Shown here in pieces: positions 16,770-25,023 of a stretch of DNA of 64,000 nt. Both the position numbers and the translations under genes were made by a program. Positions within the stretch are counted from its first letter, which is position 1, and each line of letters starts with the position of its first letter. Where the stretch lies: positions 1,302,001-1,366,000 of the forward strand of contig NZ_JACCCO010000001.1 of assembly GCF_013409935.1 (NCBI RefSeq), given 5' to 3'. Below the pieces are notes generated by a model. It did not search any database, had not been told where the DNA came from, and worked only from the letters and a program-made list of their open reading frames with translations. The stretch comes from Streptosporangium sandarakinum (GTDB lineage: Bacteria; Actinomycetota; Actinomycetes; Streptosporangiales; Streptosporangiaceae).

Positions 16770-18026
16770 ATGAGCGAGGCCGCCCGCCCGGCGACGTACC
16801 GGGCGGTCTTCGGCGTGGCGGAGTTCCGCGCGCTGTGGCTGACCGCGGTGCTGTCACGCGCCGGAACCCAGATCGCCCGGGTCGCCCTGGCGGTGCTCGC
16901 CTACCAGCGGACCGGATCGCCGGCCGTCACCGCGCTGGTCTACGCGCTGACCCTGCTGCCGGCCATCGTCGGCGGGTCCGTCCTGGGCGGGCTGGCCGAC
17001 CGCTACCCGCGCCGCACGCTGCTGGCCGTCTGCGCCCTCTCCCGGGCGGCGCTCGTCGCGCTGATCGCCGTCCCCGGGATACCGCTGACGGTCCTGTGCG
17101 CCCTGGTGTTCCTCGTCCAGCTGATCGACTCACCCGCGCGGACCGCGCAGATGGCGATGACCCCCGACATCCTGACCGGTGAGGCCTACTCCCTCGGCGT
17201 GGCGGCCCTCACCCTCACCAACCAGCTCATCGCCCTCGTCGCGTTCGCCGCCGGGGGCGTCCTGGTGGCGGCCGTCGGGCCGGGCGGCTCCCTGCTCGTC
17301 AACGCCGCCGCCTTCGCGCTGATGGCGCCGGTCGCCCGGTGGGGACTGCGCCACCGGCCGGCGGCCCGGCCCGGGAGGCCCGGTGGGAGGCGGTGGCCGC
17401 GCGACCCGGAGGGCGGGGCCCGGCAGATCCTCGCCAGTCCCCCGCTGCGGAGCCTGCTCGCGCTGGCGCTGCTCGCCGGCTTCCACGTCGTGCCCGAGTC
17501 CCTGGCCGCGCCGTACGCCGCCGAGCTGGGGCTGGGCAGCCGGGAGGTGGGGCTGCTGATGGCCTCGATCCCGCTGGGCACCGTCGCGGGGGTCTTCCTG
17601 TTCACCCGGTTCGTTCCCCTGCCCGCGCGGCTCGCGTCGCTGGGGCCGCTCGCCGTGGCCGCCGGCCTCCCGCTGGTCCTGTCCGCGCTGCTTCCCGGCC
17701 TGGTGCCGGCGCTGGCGCTGTGGGCGCTCAGCGGGCTGCTCAGCGCCTACCAGGTGACGGCCAACACCGAGTTCACCAGGCTCGCCCCGCCCGAGCGGCG
17801 CGGCCGGCTGCTCGGGCTGGCCGGCTCGGCCCTCACCGGCGCGCAGGGAGTGGGCATGATCCTCAGCGGGGTCCTCGCCGACCACCTCGGCGTCTCCCGG
17901 ACGCTCGCGGTCGCGGGCGCGGGGGGCTGCCTCGCCGGCCTGCTCGCCGCGGCGGGCTGGCGGCGGGCCCGCCGGACCCCGGAGGTTCACGCCCCGGCCC
18001 CGAGCGGGGCCGCGGCCTCCGGGTGA
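16770..18026 (+). CDS. MFS transporter (MFS_3, drug or metabolite exporter type)
   Basis: A 418-residue major facilitator with about twelve hydrophobic segments. It has the family motif GGLADRYPRRTLL between helices 2 and 3, a start like those of EntS and Mef-type exporters (FRALWLTAVLSRAGTQIARVAL), and the second-half segment TRLAPPERRGRLLGLAGSA. ATG at 16770 is preceded by AGGAG. Long leader DNA containing two micro-ORFs and a hairpin separates it from the GroES-like gene. Export of an antibiotic such as a macrolide would fit that leader, but the substrate is not readable from the protein. Confidence 0.9.
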   Translation: MSEAARPATYRAVFGVAEFRALWLTAVLSRAGTQIARVALAVLAYQRTGSPAVTALVYALTLLPAIVGGSVLGGLADRYPRRTLLAVCALSRAALVALIAVPGIPLTVLCALVFLVQLIDSPARTAQMAMTPDILTGEAYSLGVAALTLTNQLIALVAFAAGGVLVAAVGPGGSLLVNAAAFALMAPVARWGLRHRPAARPGRPGGRRWPRDPEGGARQILASPPLRSLLALALLAGFHVVPESLAAPYAAELGLGSREVGLLMASIPLGTVAGVFLFTRFVPLPARLASLGPLAVAAGLPLVLSALLPGLVPALALWALSGLLSAYQVTANTEFTRLAPPERRGRLLGLAGSALTGAQGVGMILSGVLADHLGVSRTLAVAGAGGCLAGLLAAAGWRRARRTPEVHAPAPSGAAASG

Positions 18027-18128
18027 GACCGCCGTATGGCCGGCGGCGCGGGAACGGCCCGCGACGCGGAGACGGCCCGCCGGGCGGCGAGGTGCGCGCG
18101 GCGGTCCGGAGGAGGCCGGGACGGCGGG

Positions 18129-19127
18129 TCAGGGGCGGGTGTAGCTGAGGTAGACCCTGGCCTTCCAGTCGGCGGCGGGGATGTCGGCCAGCACTCGTGT
18201 GCTCTTCCCGGTGAGGTCGGCGACGACGGCCCGGTAGGCGGTGCCGGACGGGACGACGGCGATGAGGTGCCTGTCGTCCCACCAGCCCAGCAGGGCCTGG
18301 GCGCGGATGTTCACCTTGGCCGACAGCGCGCCCGTGGTGCGGTTCCAGACGCAGACGGGCTCGGCGTAGGTCAGCGGGCACCAGGTCAGGAAGGCGCTCC
18401 CGGAGGGTGAGAAGGCGTCCTCGCCCCCGGCGGGCGCGCCCGTCTTGGCGAAGGTGCGCCGGACGCGGCCGTCGAGGCCGTAGAAGCGGGTGCCACCCTG
18501 ATGCTCGGTCACCACCTCCGTGCCGCCGGGTCCCCAGCGGAACCTGGCCGCCCTGTCCACCCCCGGCACGGTCACCGCCCGCGTGGTCCTCGCGGCGGCG
18601 TCGACGACCGCGAACCCGACGGTGTCCCAGCTCGTGCCGTTCTTCCGCTGCACGGTCAGCACCGCCTTGGCGCCGTCGCGCGACCAGTGGGCGAACTTGG
18701 CGATGAGCGGCCTGGCGACGGTCTGGACCTTCGAGCCGGTGTTCGCTGTCAGGTCGGCGAGGAGCACCGAATCGTGGTCGTTGACGTAGGTGGTGGGCAC
18801 CGCGACGGCCCTGCGGCCCTTCGGCGCGACCGTGATCTCCTGGTAGCCGGTCTGCTTGGCGAACCGGCCGTTGCGGCGGAGGTAGGCGACGTTGCCGAGG
18901 GTGTAGGAGGTCACCTTGACCGGGTCGGCCGTCTTCTCGTGGACGGTCACGCCCGTCCCGGTCAGCTTGACGTCGACCACCACCGCCGCGGTCGCGGCCG
19001 GCGCCGCGTGCGCGGCGGGCGCGAGGGCGGCGACCGGCGCCGCGGCGGCGGCCACGGCGGCGGCGCGGCGGGCCGTTCGGCGGGCCGTACGGCGGATCGT
19101 TCGGCGGAGACCAGCGATCATGGGCAC
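18129..19127 (-). CDS. Secreted protein with probable beta-propeller-like repeats
   Basis: A 332-residue protein with an Arg-rich, possibly Tat-like signal (RRTIRRTARRTARRAAAVAAAA) ending near AAHAAP. The mature part has repeated short beta-strand segments of TolB/WD-like type (FAHWSRDGAKAVLTV, RFRWGPGGTEVVTEH, DAFSPSGSAFLTW), suggesting a propeller. I do not recognise a specific family. GTG at 19127 has AGG eight bases upstream; ATG two codons later is an alternative. It is transcribed alone. Confidence 0.72.
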   Translation of the reverse strand: MPMIAGLRRTIRRTARRTARRAAAVAAAAAPVAALAPAAHAAPAATAAVVVDVKLTGTGVTVHEKTADPVKVTSYTLGNVAYLRRNGRFAKQTGYQEITVAPKGRRAVAVPTTYVNDHDSVLLADLTANTGSKVQTVARPLIAKFAHWSRDGAKAVLTVQRKNGTSWDTVGFAVVDAAARTTRAVTVPGVDRAARFRWGPGGTEVVTEHQGGTRFYGLDGRVRRTFAKTGAPAGGEDAFSPSGSAFLTWCPLTYAEPVCVWNRTTGALSAKVNIRAQALLGWWDDRHLIAVVPSGTAYRAVVADLTGKSTRVLADIPAADWKARVYLSYTRP

Positions 19128-19214
19128 GGCCGCAGCCTAAGCCGGATACACCTCATACTTCGTGATCTATAACGGATCGGTTGGCGTGACAAGGGTCCCG
19201 GGCGCGGCCCGCCC

Positions 19215-20009
19215 TCAGGGCAGGATCGCGTCGACGTAGCCGCCGTCCACCCTGAGGGCGCCTCCGGTGGTCGCGGACGCCTGGGGGGAGCTGAGGTAGA
19301 CGACCATGTTGGCGATCTCCTCGGGCTCGATGAGCCGTTGCAGGAGCGACTGCGGGCGGTGCAGGCGCATGAACTCGCGCTGCGCCTCCTCCCAGGGCAG
19401 GCTCCGGTCCACCAGCTCGTAGACGAAGTCCTCCACTCCCCCGGTGTGGGTCGGCCCGACGATCACGGAGTTCACGGTGACGCCGGTTCCGGCGGCGGCC
19501 TTGGCGAACCCGCGGGACACGGCCAGCAGGGAGGTCTTCGACATGCCGTACTGGATCATTTCCGCGGGGATGACGACGGCGGAGTCGCTGGCGATGTTCT
19601 GCACCCTCCCCCAGCCCCGCCCCATCATCCCGGGCAGGTAGTGGCGGGTCAGCCGTACGGCGCTGAGGACGTTCACGTCGAAGTAGGCGCGCCACTCGGC
19701 GTCGGTGATCTCCAGGGGCGGGCGGGAGCCGTAGATGCCGAGGTTGTTGACCAGGATGTCGGTTTCGGGGACCGCGTCGGCCAGCGTGGCCGCGCCGTCC
19801 TCGGTGGCGAGGTCCCCGACGACCGTGACGATCTCGGCGTCCGGCACCGTGCCGCGCAGCCGCCCGGCCGCGTCGTCCAGTGAGGAGGCGCCGCGTCCGG
19901 TGAGGACGACCCGTGCGCCGGCCTGGGCCAGGCCGGTGGCGATGGCGTGACCGATGCCCTGGGAGGAGCCGGTGACGACCGCGGTCCTGTCGGTGAGGTC
20001 GATGCGCAC
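19215..20009 (-). CDS. Short-chain dehydrogenase/reductase (SDR)
   Basis: A 264-residue classical SDR. The cofactor loop is TGSSQGIGHA near residue 15, followed by NNLGIYG. The active-site Tyr and Lys are in MIQYGMSKTSL (YxxxK), and the C-terminal GGALRVDGGYVDAI is typical. GTG at 20009 has AAGG seven bases upstream. The substrate is unknown. It has no operon partner: the secreted propeller gene and the next secreted gene each have spacers. Confidence 0.88.
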   Translation of the reverse strand: MRIDLTDRTAVVTGSSQGIGHAIATGLAQAGARVVLTGRGASSLDDAAGRLRGTVPDAEIVTVVGDLATEDGAATLADAVPETDILVNNLGIYGSRPPLEITDAEWRAYFDVNVLSAVRLTRHYLPGMMGRGWGRVQNIASDSAVVIPAEMIQYGMSKTSLLAVSRGFAKAAAGTGVTVNSVIVGPTHTGGVEDFVYELVDRSLPWEEAQREFMRLHRPQSLLQRLIEPEEIANMVVYLSSPQASATTGGALRVDGGYVDAILP

Positions 20010-20253
20010 TTTGCCACCTTCCCTTCGCTCTCGCTCGCCCGGGACGGCGTCCCCGGACTTCCAGGGTGGCATCCGGCCGGAACGAGCCCTGGCCGGGGGC
20101 GGTTTCGCCGGTACGGCGAGGCGGGCGGCGACCCGGACGGCGCGGCGCGGGACGGCCGGGCCCGCGGGAGGCGGGGACCGGGCGTACGGCGAGGCGGGGA
20201 CGGCCGTGCCGGCCGTCCCCGCCTCACTCAGGTGTCGTTTCCACGCCGCACGG

Positions 20254-20796
20254 TCAGAAGTAGCCGATGCCCTTGATGACCGCCGGGGTCTGGCCGAGGT
20301 TCTTGACCTTGAAGCGCAGGCAGGACTGGGCGAGGTGGGTCCGGGGGGTCGCCTGGGCGTCCCGCGCGGCCGTCCGGGAGGCGCCCTGAGTGTCCGTCTG
20401 GGTGGCGCCGCGGGTGTCCGTCTGGGCGGGGCCGCTCTGGGCGGGGCCGCTCTGGGCGGCGTCGTCCTGGTCCGTGCGGCCCAGGTTCCGGACGGCGCGC
20501 CGGGAGAGGGTCGCGGCGACCCGGGGCGCGTGGTCGTTGGGGGCGATCTCCACCTTTCCGATGGAGCGGCCCCGGCAGTTGGCGACCCGCACCTCGGTGG
20601 GCACGCTGTTGTTCTCCAGCTTGACCAGCACGTTGCCGCGGTAGGCGGCCGTGGGCATGAGCTCGGGTGTGAGCATCACCTCCTGGCCGGGCATGACCCT
20701 GGCGCGCAGGTTGACCGAGTCGGCGTGGGCCGCGGTACCGGTCACCGCGACGATTCCGGCCGCCGCCAGGGCGATCATCGAAGACAGGGCACGCAT
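20254..20796 (-). CDS. Secreted hypothetical protein with Gln/Thr-rich insert
   Basis: A 180-residue protein with a clear signal peptide (MRALSSMIALAAAGIVAVTG, cleavage near AHA-DS). The mature part has two conserved pieces, RARVMPGQEVMLTPELMPTA and the C-terminal CLRFKVKNLGQTPAVIKGIG. They are separated by a 40-residue low-complexity insert of SGPAQ and TDTQG repeats. Two cysteines may pair. I do not recognise a family. AAAGGAG lies about 11 bases before ATG. Confidence 0.65.
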   Translation of the reverse strand: MRALSSMIALAAAGIVAVTGTAAHADSVNLRARVMPGQEVMLTPELMPTAAYRGNVLVKLENNSVPTEVRVANCRGRSIGKVEIAPNDHAPRVAATLSRRAVRNLGRTDQDDAAQSGPAQSGPAQTDTRGATQTDTQGASRTAARDAQATPRTHLAQSCLRFKVKNLGQTPAVIKGIGYF

Positions 20797-20971
20797 CGAG
20801 TGTCACTCTCCTTTGTGTCCTTGGGGATCAGACTCAGAGAGACTACGGAGTGTGACGCATTGGAATCGCTATGTGACCGTCGGTTCAGGGTAAAGGCTGC
20901 TCGGGGACTCACCGGCGGGCGGCGCCCCGCGCCGGTTCCCTTCCGCCGCGGGCCGTACCCGGGCGGCGGGT

Positions 20972-21496
20972 TCAGCGGTCGAGGAGGCGGCGGGCCTCCT
21001 CGATCAGGTCGATGCCCAGGCTCAGCTTGAGGCCGTAGTAGACGATGGCGGCGGCGGCGACGGCGGCGGCCAGGACGACGAGGATCCTGACCGTCCAGCC
21101 CCGGCGGCCGAGCCAGGCGGTCCACGCGGCGAGGGTCCGCCTGCCGAACTCCAGCAGCCGGCGGGCCCAGTGGAACTCGGTGGCCAGGACGGCGAGGCCG
21201 GCGAAGACCACCAGCCAGCCGGGGCCGGGGAACGGGACCATGATGAGGCCGCCGATGACCAGCACGGCGCCGATGACGCCGATGACGAACTTCAGGGTGA
21301 GGTGGCCGGTGCGGGTGGACCGGATGCCGTCGAGCCATCCCTGGATGCCGGAACGGCGGACCGTCGCGTCCCCGCCGGGGCCGGGGTCCTCGTCCCCGGC
21401 CCCGGACGGGCCGCCGGTCTCGCCGCGGAGGTCCGCGGCTCTCGTCTGGCGGGCGGTCCCGCCCTGGGCGTCGGGCGTTCCACCGGAGATCGTCAC
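20972..21496 (-). CDS. PGPGW-motif membrane protein (TIGR02611 family)
   Basis: A 174-residue protein. After a polar, disordered 55-residue N-terminus come two hydrophobic segments around the signature MVPFPGPGWLVVFAGLAVLATEF, and a third helix near residue 145 (ILVVLAAAVAAAAIVYYG). This matches the small actinobacterial TIGR02611/PGPGW family, whose function is unknown. GTG at 21496 has GGGGGAG upstream. It is a single gene. Confidence 0.85.
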   Translation of the reverse strand: MTISGGTPDAQGGTARQTRAADLRGETGGPSGAGDEDPGPGGDATVRRSGIQGWLDGIRSTRTGHLTLKFVIGVIGAVLVIGGLIMVPFPGPGWLVVFAGLAVLATEFHWARRLLEFGRRTLAAWTAWLGRRGWTVRILVVLAAAVAAAAIVYYGLKLSLGIDLIEEARRLLDR

Positions 21497-21584
21497 GTAC
21501 TCCCCCGTACGGTCGGTTTCGCTCCAGGATAGAGGGAGCCCCTCCGGCCGGTTCCCGCCGTTTTCCGGCCGGAGGCGCGCGGGA

Positions 21585-22507
21585 TCAGCCCGCCGTGCAG
21601 GCGACGGTGGCCGGGACGCCGTTGGTCGCCGAGGTGCCGGCGTTCTTCACCGTGACCTCGCCCTGGAACCGCCGGGCCAGGAGTTGACGACCTTGTAGGC
21701 GGCGGTGCAGCCGCCCGGCTGGCCGCCGCCGGACGTCGTGGTGAACGTGACCGGGTCGGAGGCGGCGGAGACGTTGCCCGCCGCGTCCCGGGCGACCACG
21801 TAGTAGGTGTAGGAGGTCGCCGGGGACAGGCCGGTGAGGGTGAACGCCGGGGAGGCCGGCGAGCCCGCCTTCACGTCGGTCGTCCCGGCCTCCCGGTAGA
21901 CGTCGTAGCCGCTGACGCCGGTGTCGTCGGTGGAGGCGGCCCAGGTGAGCGTGGCGCCGGAGGAGGTGACCGACGAGGCGGCCGGCCTGCCGGACCTGGA
22001 GGGCGGGGTGGTGTCGTCGCCGGGCGGGACGGTCCCGGACGGGTCGGCGTAGAGGACGCCCCGGCCGTTGGTGCCGAGGTAGACGCGCCCGTGGATCCGC
22101 GGGTCGCCGGTGATGGCGTCGCCCATGTTGCCGTACCGGTGCCGGTCGTCGTTGATCCGCACCCAGGTCGCGCCGGCGTCGTCGGAGCGGAAGACTCCGG
22201 CGGTGCCGTCCACGGTGGCGGCGGCGTAGAGCGCCGGGTACGTCCTGCCGGTGGGCGGGCTGACCAGGTCGAGTACGGCGGTCTCCTCCAGGCCCCTGAC
22301 CATGGGCTTGATGGTGAACTGGCCGCCGGCGTCCCATTTGAGGAGGTCCTCGGTGCCGTAGATCGTGGCGCCGGTGCCGTACATCATGCGGTTGGAGTCG
22401 AACGGGTCGATCTCCACGGACTCCGTCATCCAGCCGAGCTTGGGCGCGGTCTCCGGCGGCGACGGGTTGCCGCCGAAGGTGAGCCAGGGCGCCGAGGAGA
22501 CGTCCAT
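21585..22507 (-). pseudogene. Decayed GH74 xyloglucanase fragment with FnIII and truncated CBM2
   Basis: Reading from 22507, the frame gives MDVSSAPWLTFGGNPSPPETAPKLGWM and GLEETAVLDLVSPP, a GH74 catalytic-domain middle. It then jumps to the GH74 C-terminal end (GVFRSDDAGATWVRINDD, YLGTNGRGVLY), so an internal stretch is missing. A fibronectin III domain and the first strands of a CBM2 (CTAAYKVVNSWPGG) follow. There the frame shifts (FQGEVTVKNAGTSATNG is in another frame) and stops soon after at 21585. The N-terminal half is absent; an IS605-type element abuts the break. The gene is clearly dead. Confidence 0.85.
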
Positions 22508-22510
22508 CCT

Positions 22511-22610
22511 TTGACGCGCTTCCCGGCCTGAAGGCCGGGGATTCAGCCCGCGCCGCGTCACGCGGCACCTCTGCGGCTTCCTGTTTCACCGGGTCCTGCC
22601 CTCCGCTAGG
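22511..22610 (-). ncRNA. Probable omegaRNA (TnpB guide RNA) scaffold
   Basis: Downstream of tnpB the minus strand has GAATCCCCGGCCTTCAGGC, continuing into CGGGAAGCGCGTCAA, a hairpin and terminal sequence typical of IS605 right ends. By family knowledge the omegaRNA covers the tnpB 3' end and this region and takes its guide from the flanking DNA. Here that guide would begin AGGATGGACGTCTCC (22510 downward), which is GH74 sequence. The 5' limit is not determinable. Confidence 0.6.
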
Positions 22611-23766
22611 CGGCGGGTCTTACAGTCCCTCCGCAGGCGTTTAGCCTGTCCGCCCGTCCGGCGGCCAGGATGTTGATCGCCGCGTTCACGTCCCGGTCAT
22701 GGGCCACCCCGCACGGGCAGGTCCACGACCGGATGGAAAGCGGCATGGTCTCGGCGATGGCTCCGCACGCCGAGCACAGCTTCGACGAGGGAAACCAGCG
22801 GTCGATCCTCGCGAAGGTCCGTCTGTACCGGGCGGCCTTGTACTCCAGCATCGCGGTGAAGGCCGACCAGCCCGCGTCGTGGACGCTCCTGGCCAGCCTC
22901 GTGCGTGCCAGGCCCTTCACCGACAGGTTCTCCACGTACACCGCTTGGTTGTCACGGATGATGCTCGCAGAGAGCTTGTGGGCGAAGTCCCGGCGCGCGT
23001 CGGCCACCCGGGCGTGAGCCTTGGCGACCTTGGCGACGGCCTTGTTCCGGTTCGCCGACCCGTTCACCTTGCGGCTCAGTGCCTTCTGCGCTTTACGGAG
23101 TTTCTTCGCCGCCCGGCGCAGGAACCGGGGGTTGTCGATCTTCCGGCCGTCCGATGTCACCGCGAAGTGCGTCAGCCCCAGGTCGATGCCGACCTCGGCC
23201 GCCGATTCGGGCAGCGGCTCGTCGCCGGTCTCGACCACGAACGACGCGAAGTACCGCCCGGCCGCGTCCTGGATGACCGTGACGCTGGACGGCTCCGACG
23301 GCAGGGTCCGCGACCAGCGCACCGGCACCTCCCCGATCTTCGGCAGGCGCAGCCTCCCACCCGCCGTGACCGAGAACCGGGCGTTCCTCGTGAAACGGAT
23401 CGCCTGCCGCCTGTCCTTCTTCGACCGGAACCGGGGAGCGGCGACCTTCGGCCCCGTGCGCCTGCCGGTGATCGAGGCGAAGAAGGCGCGGTAGGCGGCG
23501 TTCAGGTCGGCCAGGGCCTGCTGAAGCACCACCGCCGAGACCTCGCCCAGCCAGGAGCGTTCCGGCGTCTGCTTCGCCTCGGTGACGACCCGCTTCGACA
23601 ACTCCCCGTCCGAGACGTACGGCAGGCCCGCCTCACGCGCCGCCTGGCGGGCGCGCAGCCCGTCGTTGAACACCACCCGCGCGCACCCGAACGCCCGCGC
23701 CAACGCCTCACGCTGGACGGCGTCCGGATAGAGCCGGTACCGGCAACGAAGCCGCACGGCCCTCAT
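22606..23766 (-). CDS. tnpB: RNA-guided nuclease TnpB
   Basis: A 386-residue TnpB that looks intact. The N-terminal OrfB helix-turn-helix (YRLYPDAVQREALARAFG) is followed by the RuvC-like domain. Its first catalytic Asp is in VGIDLGLTHFAV near residue 195, the Glu in AVYVENLSVKGL, and the last Asp in AHDRDVNAAINILA. A zinc finger lies between them (CSACG and CPCG pairs). TnpB cuts DNA next to a short target motif under omegaRNA guidance and helps retain the element. I chose ATG at 23766 because the conserved N-terminus begins there. Confidence 0.92.
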   Translation of the reverse strand: MRAVRLRCRYRLYPDAVQREALARAFGCARVVFNDGLRARQAAREAGLPYVSDGELSKRVVTEAKQTPERSWLGEVSAVVLQQALADLNAAYRAFFASITGRRTGPKVAAPRFRSKKDRRQAIRFTRNARFSVTAGGRLRLPKIGEVPVRWSRTLPSEPSSVTVIQDAAGRYFASFVVETGDEPLPESAAEVGIDLGLTHFAVTSDGRKIDNPRFLRRAAKKLRKAQKALSRKVNGSANRNKAVAKVAKAHARVADARRDFAHKLSASIIRDNQAVYVENLSVKGLARTRLARSVHDAGWSAFTAMLEYKAARYRRTFARIDRWFPSSKLCSACGAIAETMPLSIRSWTCPCGVAHDRDVNAAINILAAGRADRLNACGGTVRPAA

Positions 23767-23845
23767 CGTGCCACCCGACCATGACCGAACGCAGGGGAAT
23801 CGGGACGATCCGTGGACACCTCGGCGACCGCGCCGACGCCGCGCA

Positions 23846-23881
23846 CCACCCGGCGAGCACGCTGAACAGACTTCTTCGCAT
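23846..23881 (-). pseudogene. Possible orphan signal-peptide start of the interrupted secreted enzyme
   Basis: Upstream of tnpB, ATG at 23881 with GGGAAG properly spaced begins MRRSLFSVLAGW, a typical signal-peptide start. The frame then runs into unrelated sequence. Its orientation and place suggest it is the 5' remnant of the GH74 gene, whose catalytic N-terminal half has been lost. This is inference from position only. Confidence 0.4.
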
Positions 23882-23961
23882 GTACGGCTTCCCTTCGCGG
23901 AGCAATGGTCAGACCGCCATGCACGGTCAGGGGGCGGGACCCTGACCTTCGACCGCCCGTG

Positions 23962-23973
23962 ATGCACGTGCAT
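23962..23973. repeat. Second copy of palindrome ATGCACGTGCAT
   Basis: The same 12-base palindrome found in the XRE/HATPase promoter at 8468-8479 occurs here, 200 bases upstream of tnpB. It may be a subterminal hairpin of the element or an operator for the same XRE-type regulator. Between 23882 and 24117 I see no gene. Confidence 0.5.
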
Positions 23974-24117
23974 GAACGCCCAGAGGGTCACACACCAGCG
24001 CACATCCCGTCAATAGTTTGCTAATCCAACTAAAGCCGGAAAGGTAAAGTCCTGTGGCCTTCTTCGATTTTCACCCCAAATATGGGCTAATGTCCGTTCA
24101 TGCATGAGGCAAATCTC

Positions 24118-25023
24118 GTGATGACCGTCAACGGCCCGTGCCCCCCGCCGGCCATCGAGGGGGCGGTCCTCCCCCGCGAGCACCTCCGCAGCGACCTGCG
24201 CTGCGCGGCCGGCACGGCCTCCGACCCCAACCGCTGGCTGGACGAGGAGGACGCCGTCGCCGAGGAGCTGTGCGGCCTGCGCCGGTACGACGCCCTCGGC
24301 CTGGTCGTCGAGCTGAGCTGCATCGGCGCCGGGCGCGACGCCGCGGCCCTGGCCAAGGTCGCGGCGCGCAGCCGGGTCGGCGTGGTGGCCGGGACCGGCT
24401 TCTTCGCCGGCCCGTTCACGCCCGCCTGGGCGCTCGACGCCGACGTGGACACGCTCACCGCCCACCTGCTGGCCGAGATCCGCGACGGCCTGGACGGCAC
24501 CGGCGTCCGGCCCGGTGTGATCGGCGAGATCGGCGCCTGGGACGGCGAGCCGTCCCCCGCCGAGGAGCGCTGCGCGGTCGCCGCCGCCCGGGCGTCCCTG
24601 GCCTCGGGCCTGCCGGTCGCGGTCCACCACCGCGGCGCCGTGGCGCTGCTGGAGATCCTGCTCGGCGAGGGGCTGCCCGCCTGCCGCGTCAGCGTCGCCG
24701 ACGCCGGGACCGACCACGCGGTCCTCCGCAAGGTCGCCGAGGCCGGCGGCTACGTCTGCCTCTCCTCCCTCGGGCCGGACCGGCTCCGGCACGCCCTCGC
24801 CCTCGTCGAGGAGGGACACGCCCACCGGCTGCTGCTCAGCAGCGGCCTGTCGATGGTCTCGGAGATCGAGCGGTACGGCGGGGCCGGCTACGGCCACCTG
24901 TTCCGTACGTTCCTGCCCAGGATGCGCGAAGCTGGGATCACCGAGGACACCATCCGCCTGATCACCCGTGACAACCCCCTCCGCTGGCTGGCCCACCTGG
25001 AGCGGCGACACCTGGAGCAGTGA
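24118..25023 (+). CDS. Phosphotriesterase-family-like TIM-barrel protein with altered metal site
   Basis: A predicted 301-residue amidohydrolase-superfamily barrel related to phosphotriesterase homology proteins. Recognisable segments are LPREHLRSDLR, GEIGAWDGEPSP, LPVAVHHRGAVALLEIL, RLLLSSGLSMVSEIERYGG and the C-terminal RDNPLRWLA. Compared with the family, the first His of HxH is Arg, the GH of the fourth motif is AD, and the final Asp (LSHD) is Gly. So most metal ligands are changed. GTG at 24118 has GAGG eight bases upstream; ATG at 24121 or 24100 is possible. Its stop overlaps the next gene, so the two are coupled. Confidence 0.75.
   Translation: MMTVNGPCPPPAIEGAVLPREHLRSDLRCAAGTASDPNRWLDEEDAVAEELCGLRRYDALGLVVELSCIGAGRDAAALAKVAARSRVGVVAGTGFFAGPFTPAWALDADVDTLTAHLLAEIRDGLDGTGVRPGVIGEIGAWDGEPSPAEERCAVAAARASLASGLPVAVHHRGAVALLEILLGEGLPACRVSVADAGTDHAVLRKVAEAGGYVCLSSLGPDRLRHALALVEEGHAHRLLLSSGLSMVSEIERYGGAGYGHLFRTFLPRMREAGITEDTIRLITRDNPLRWLAHLERRHLEQ

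Larger units (their letters stand above)
22511..23766 (-). mobile_element. Solo tnpB element of the IS200/IS605 group
   Basis: The element carries only tnpB, no tnpA. Its right end is at 22511, where the minus strand ends GCGCGTCAA, the usual right-end style of these elements, and GH74 sequence resumes immediately. The left end was not found; it lies between the tnpB start and about 24000. The element sits inside the GH74 remains. Confidence 0.75.
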
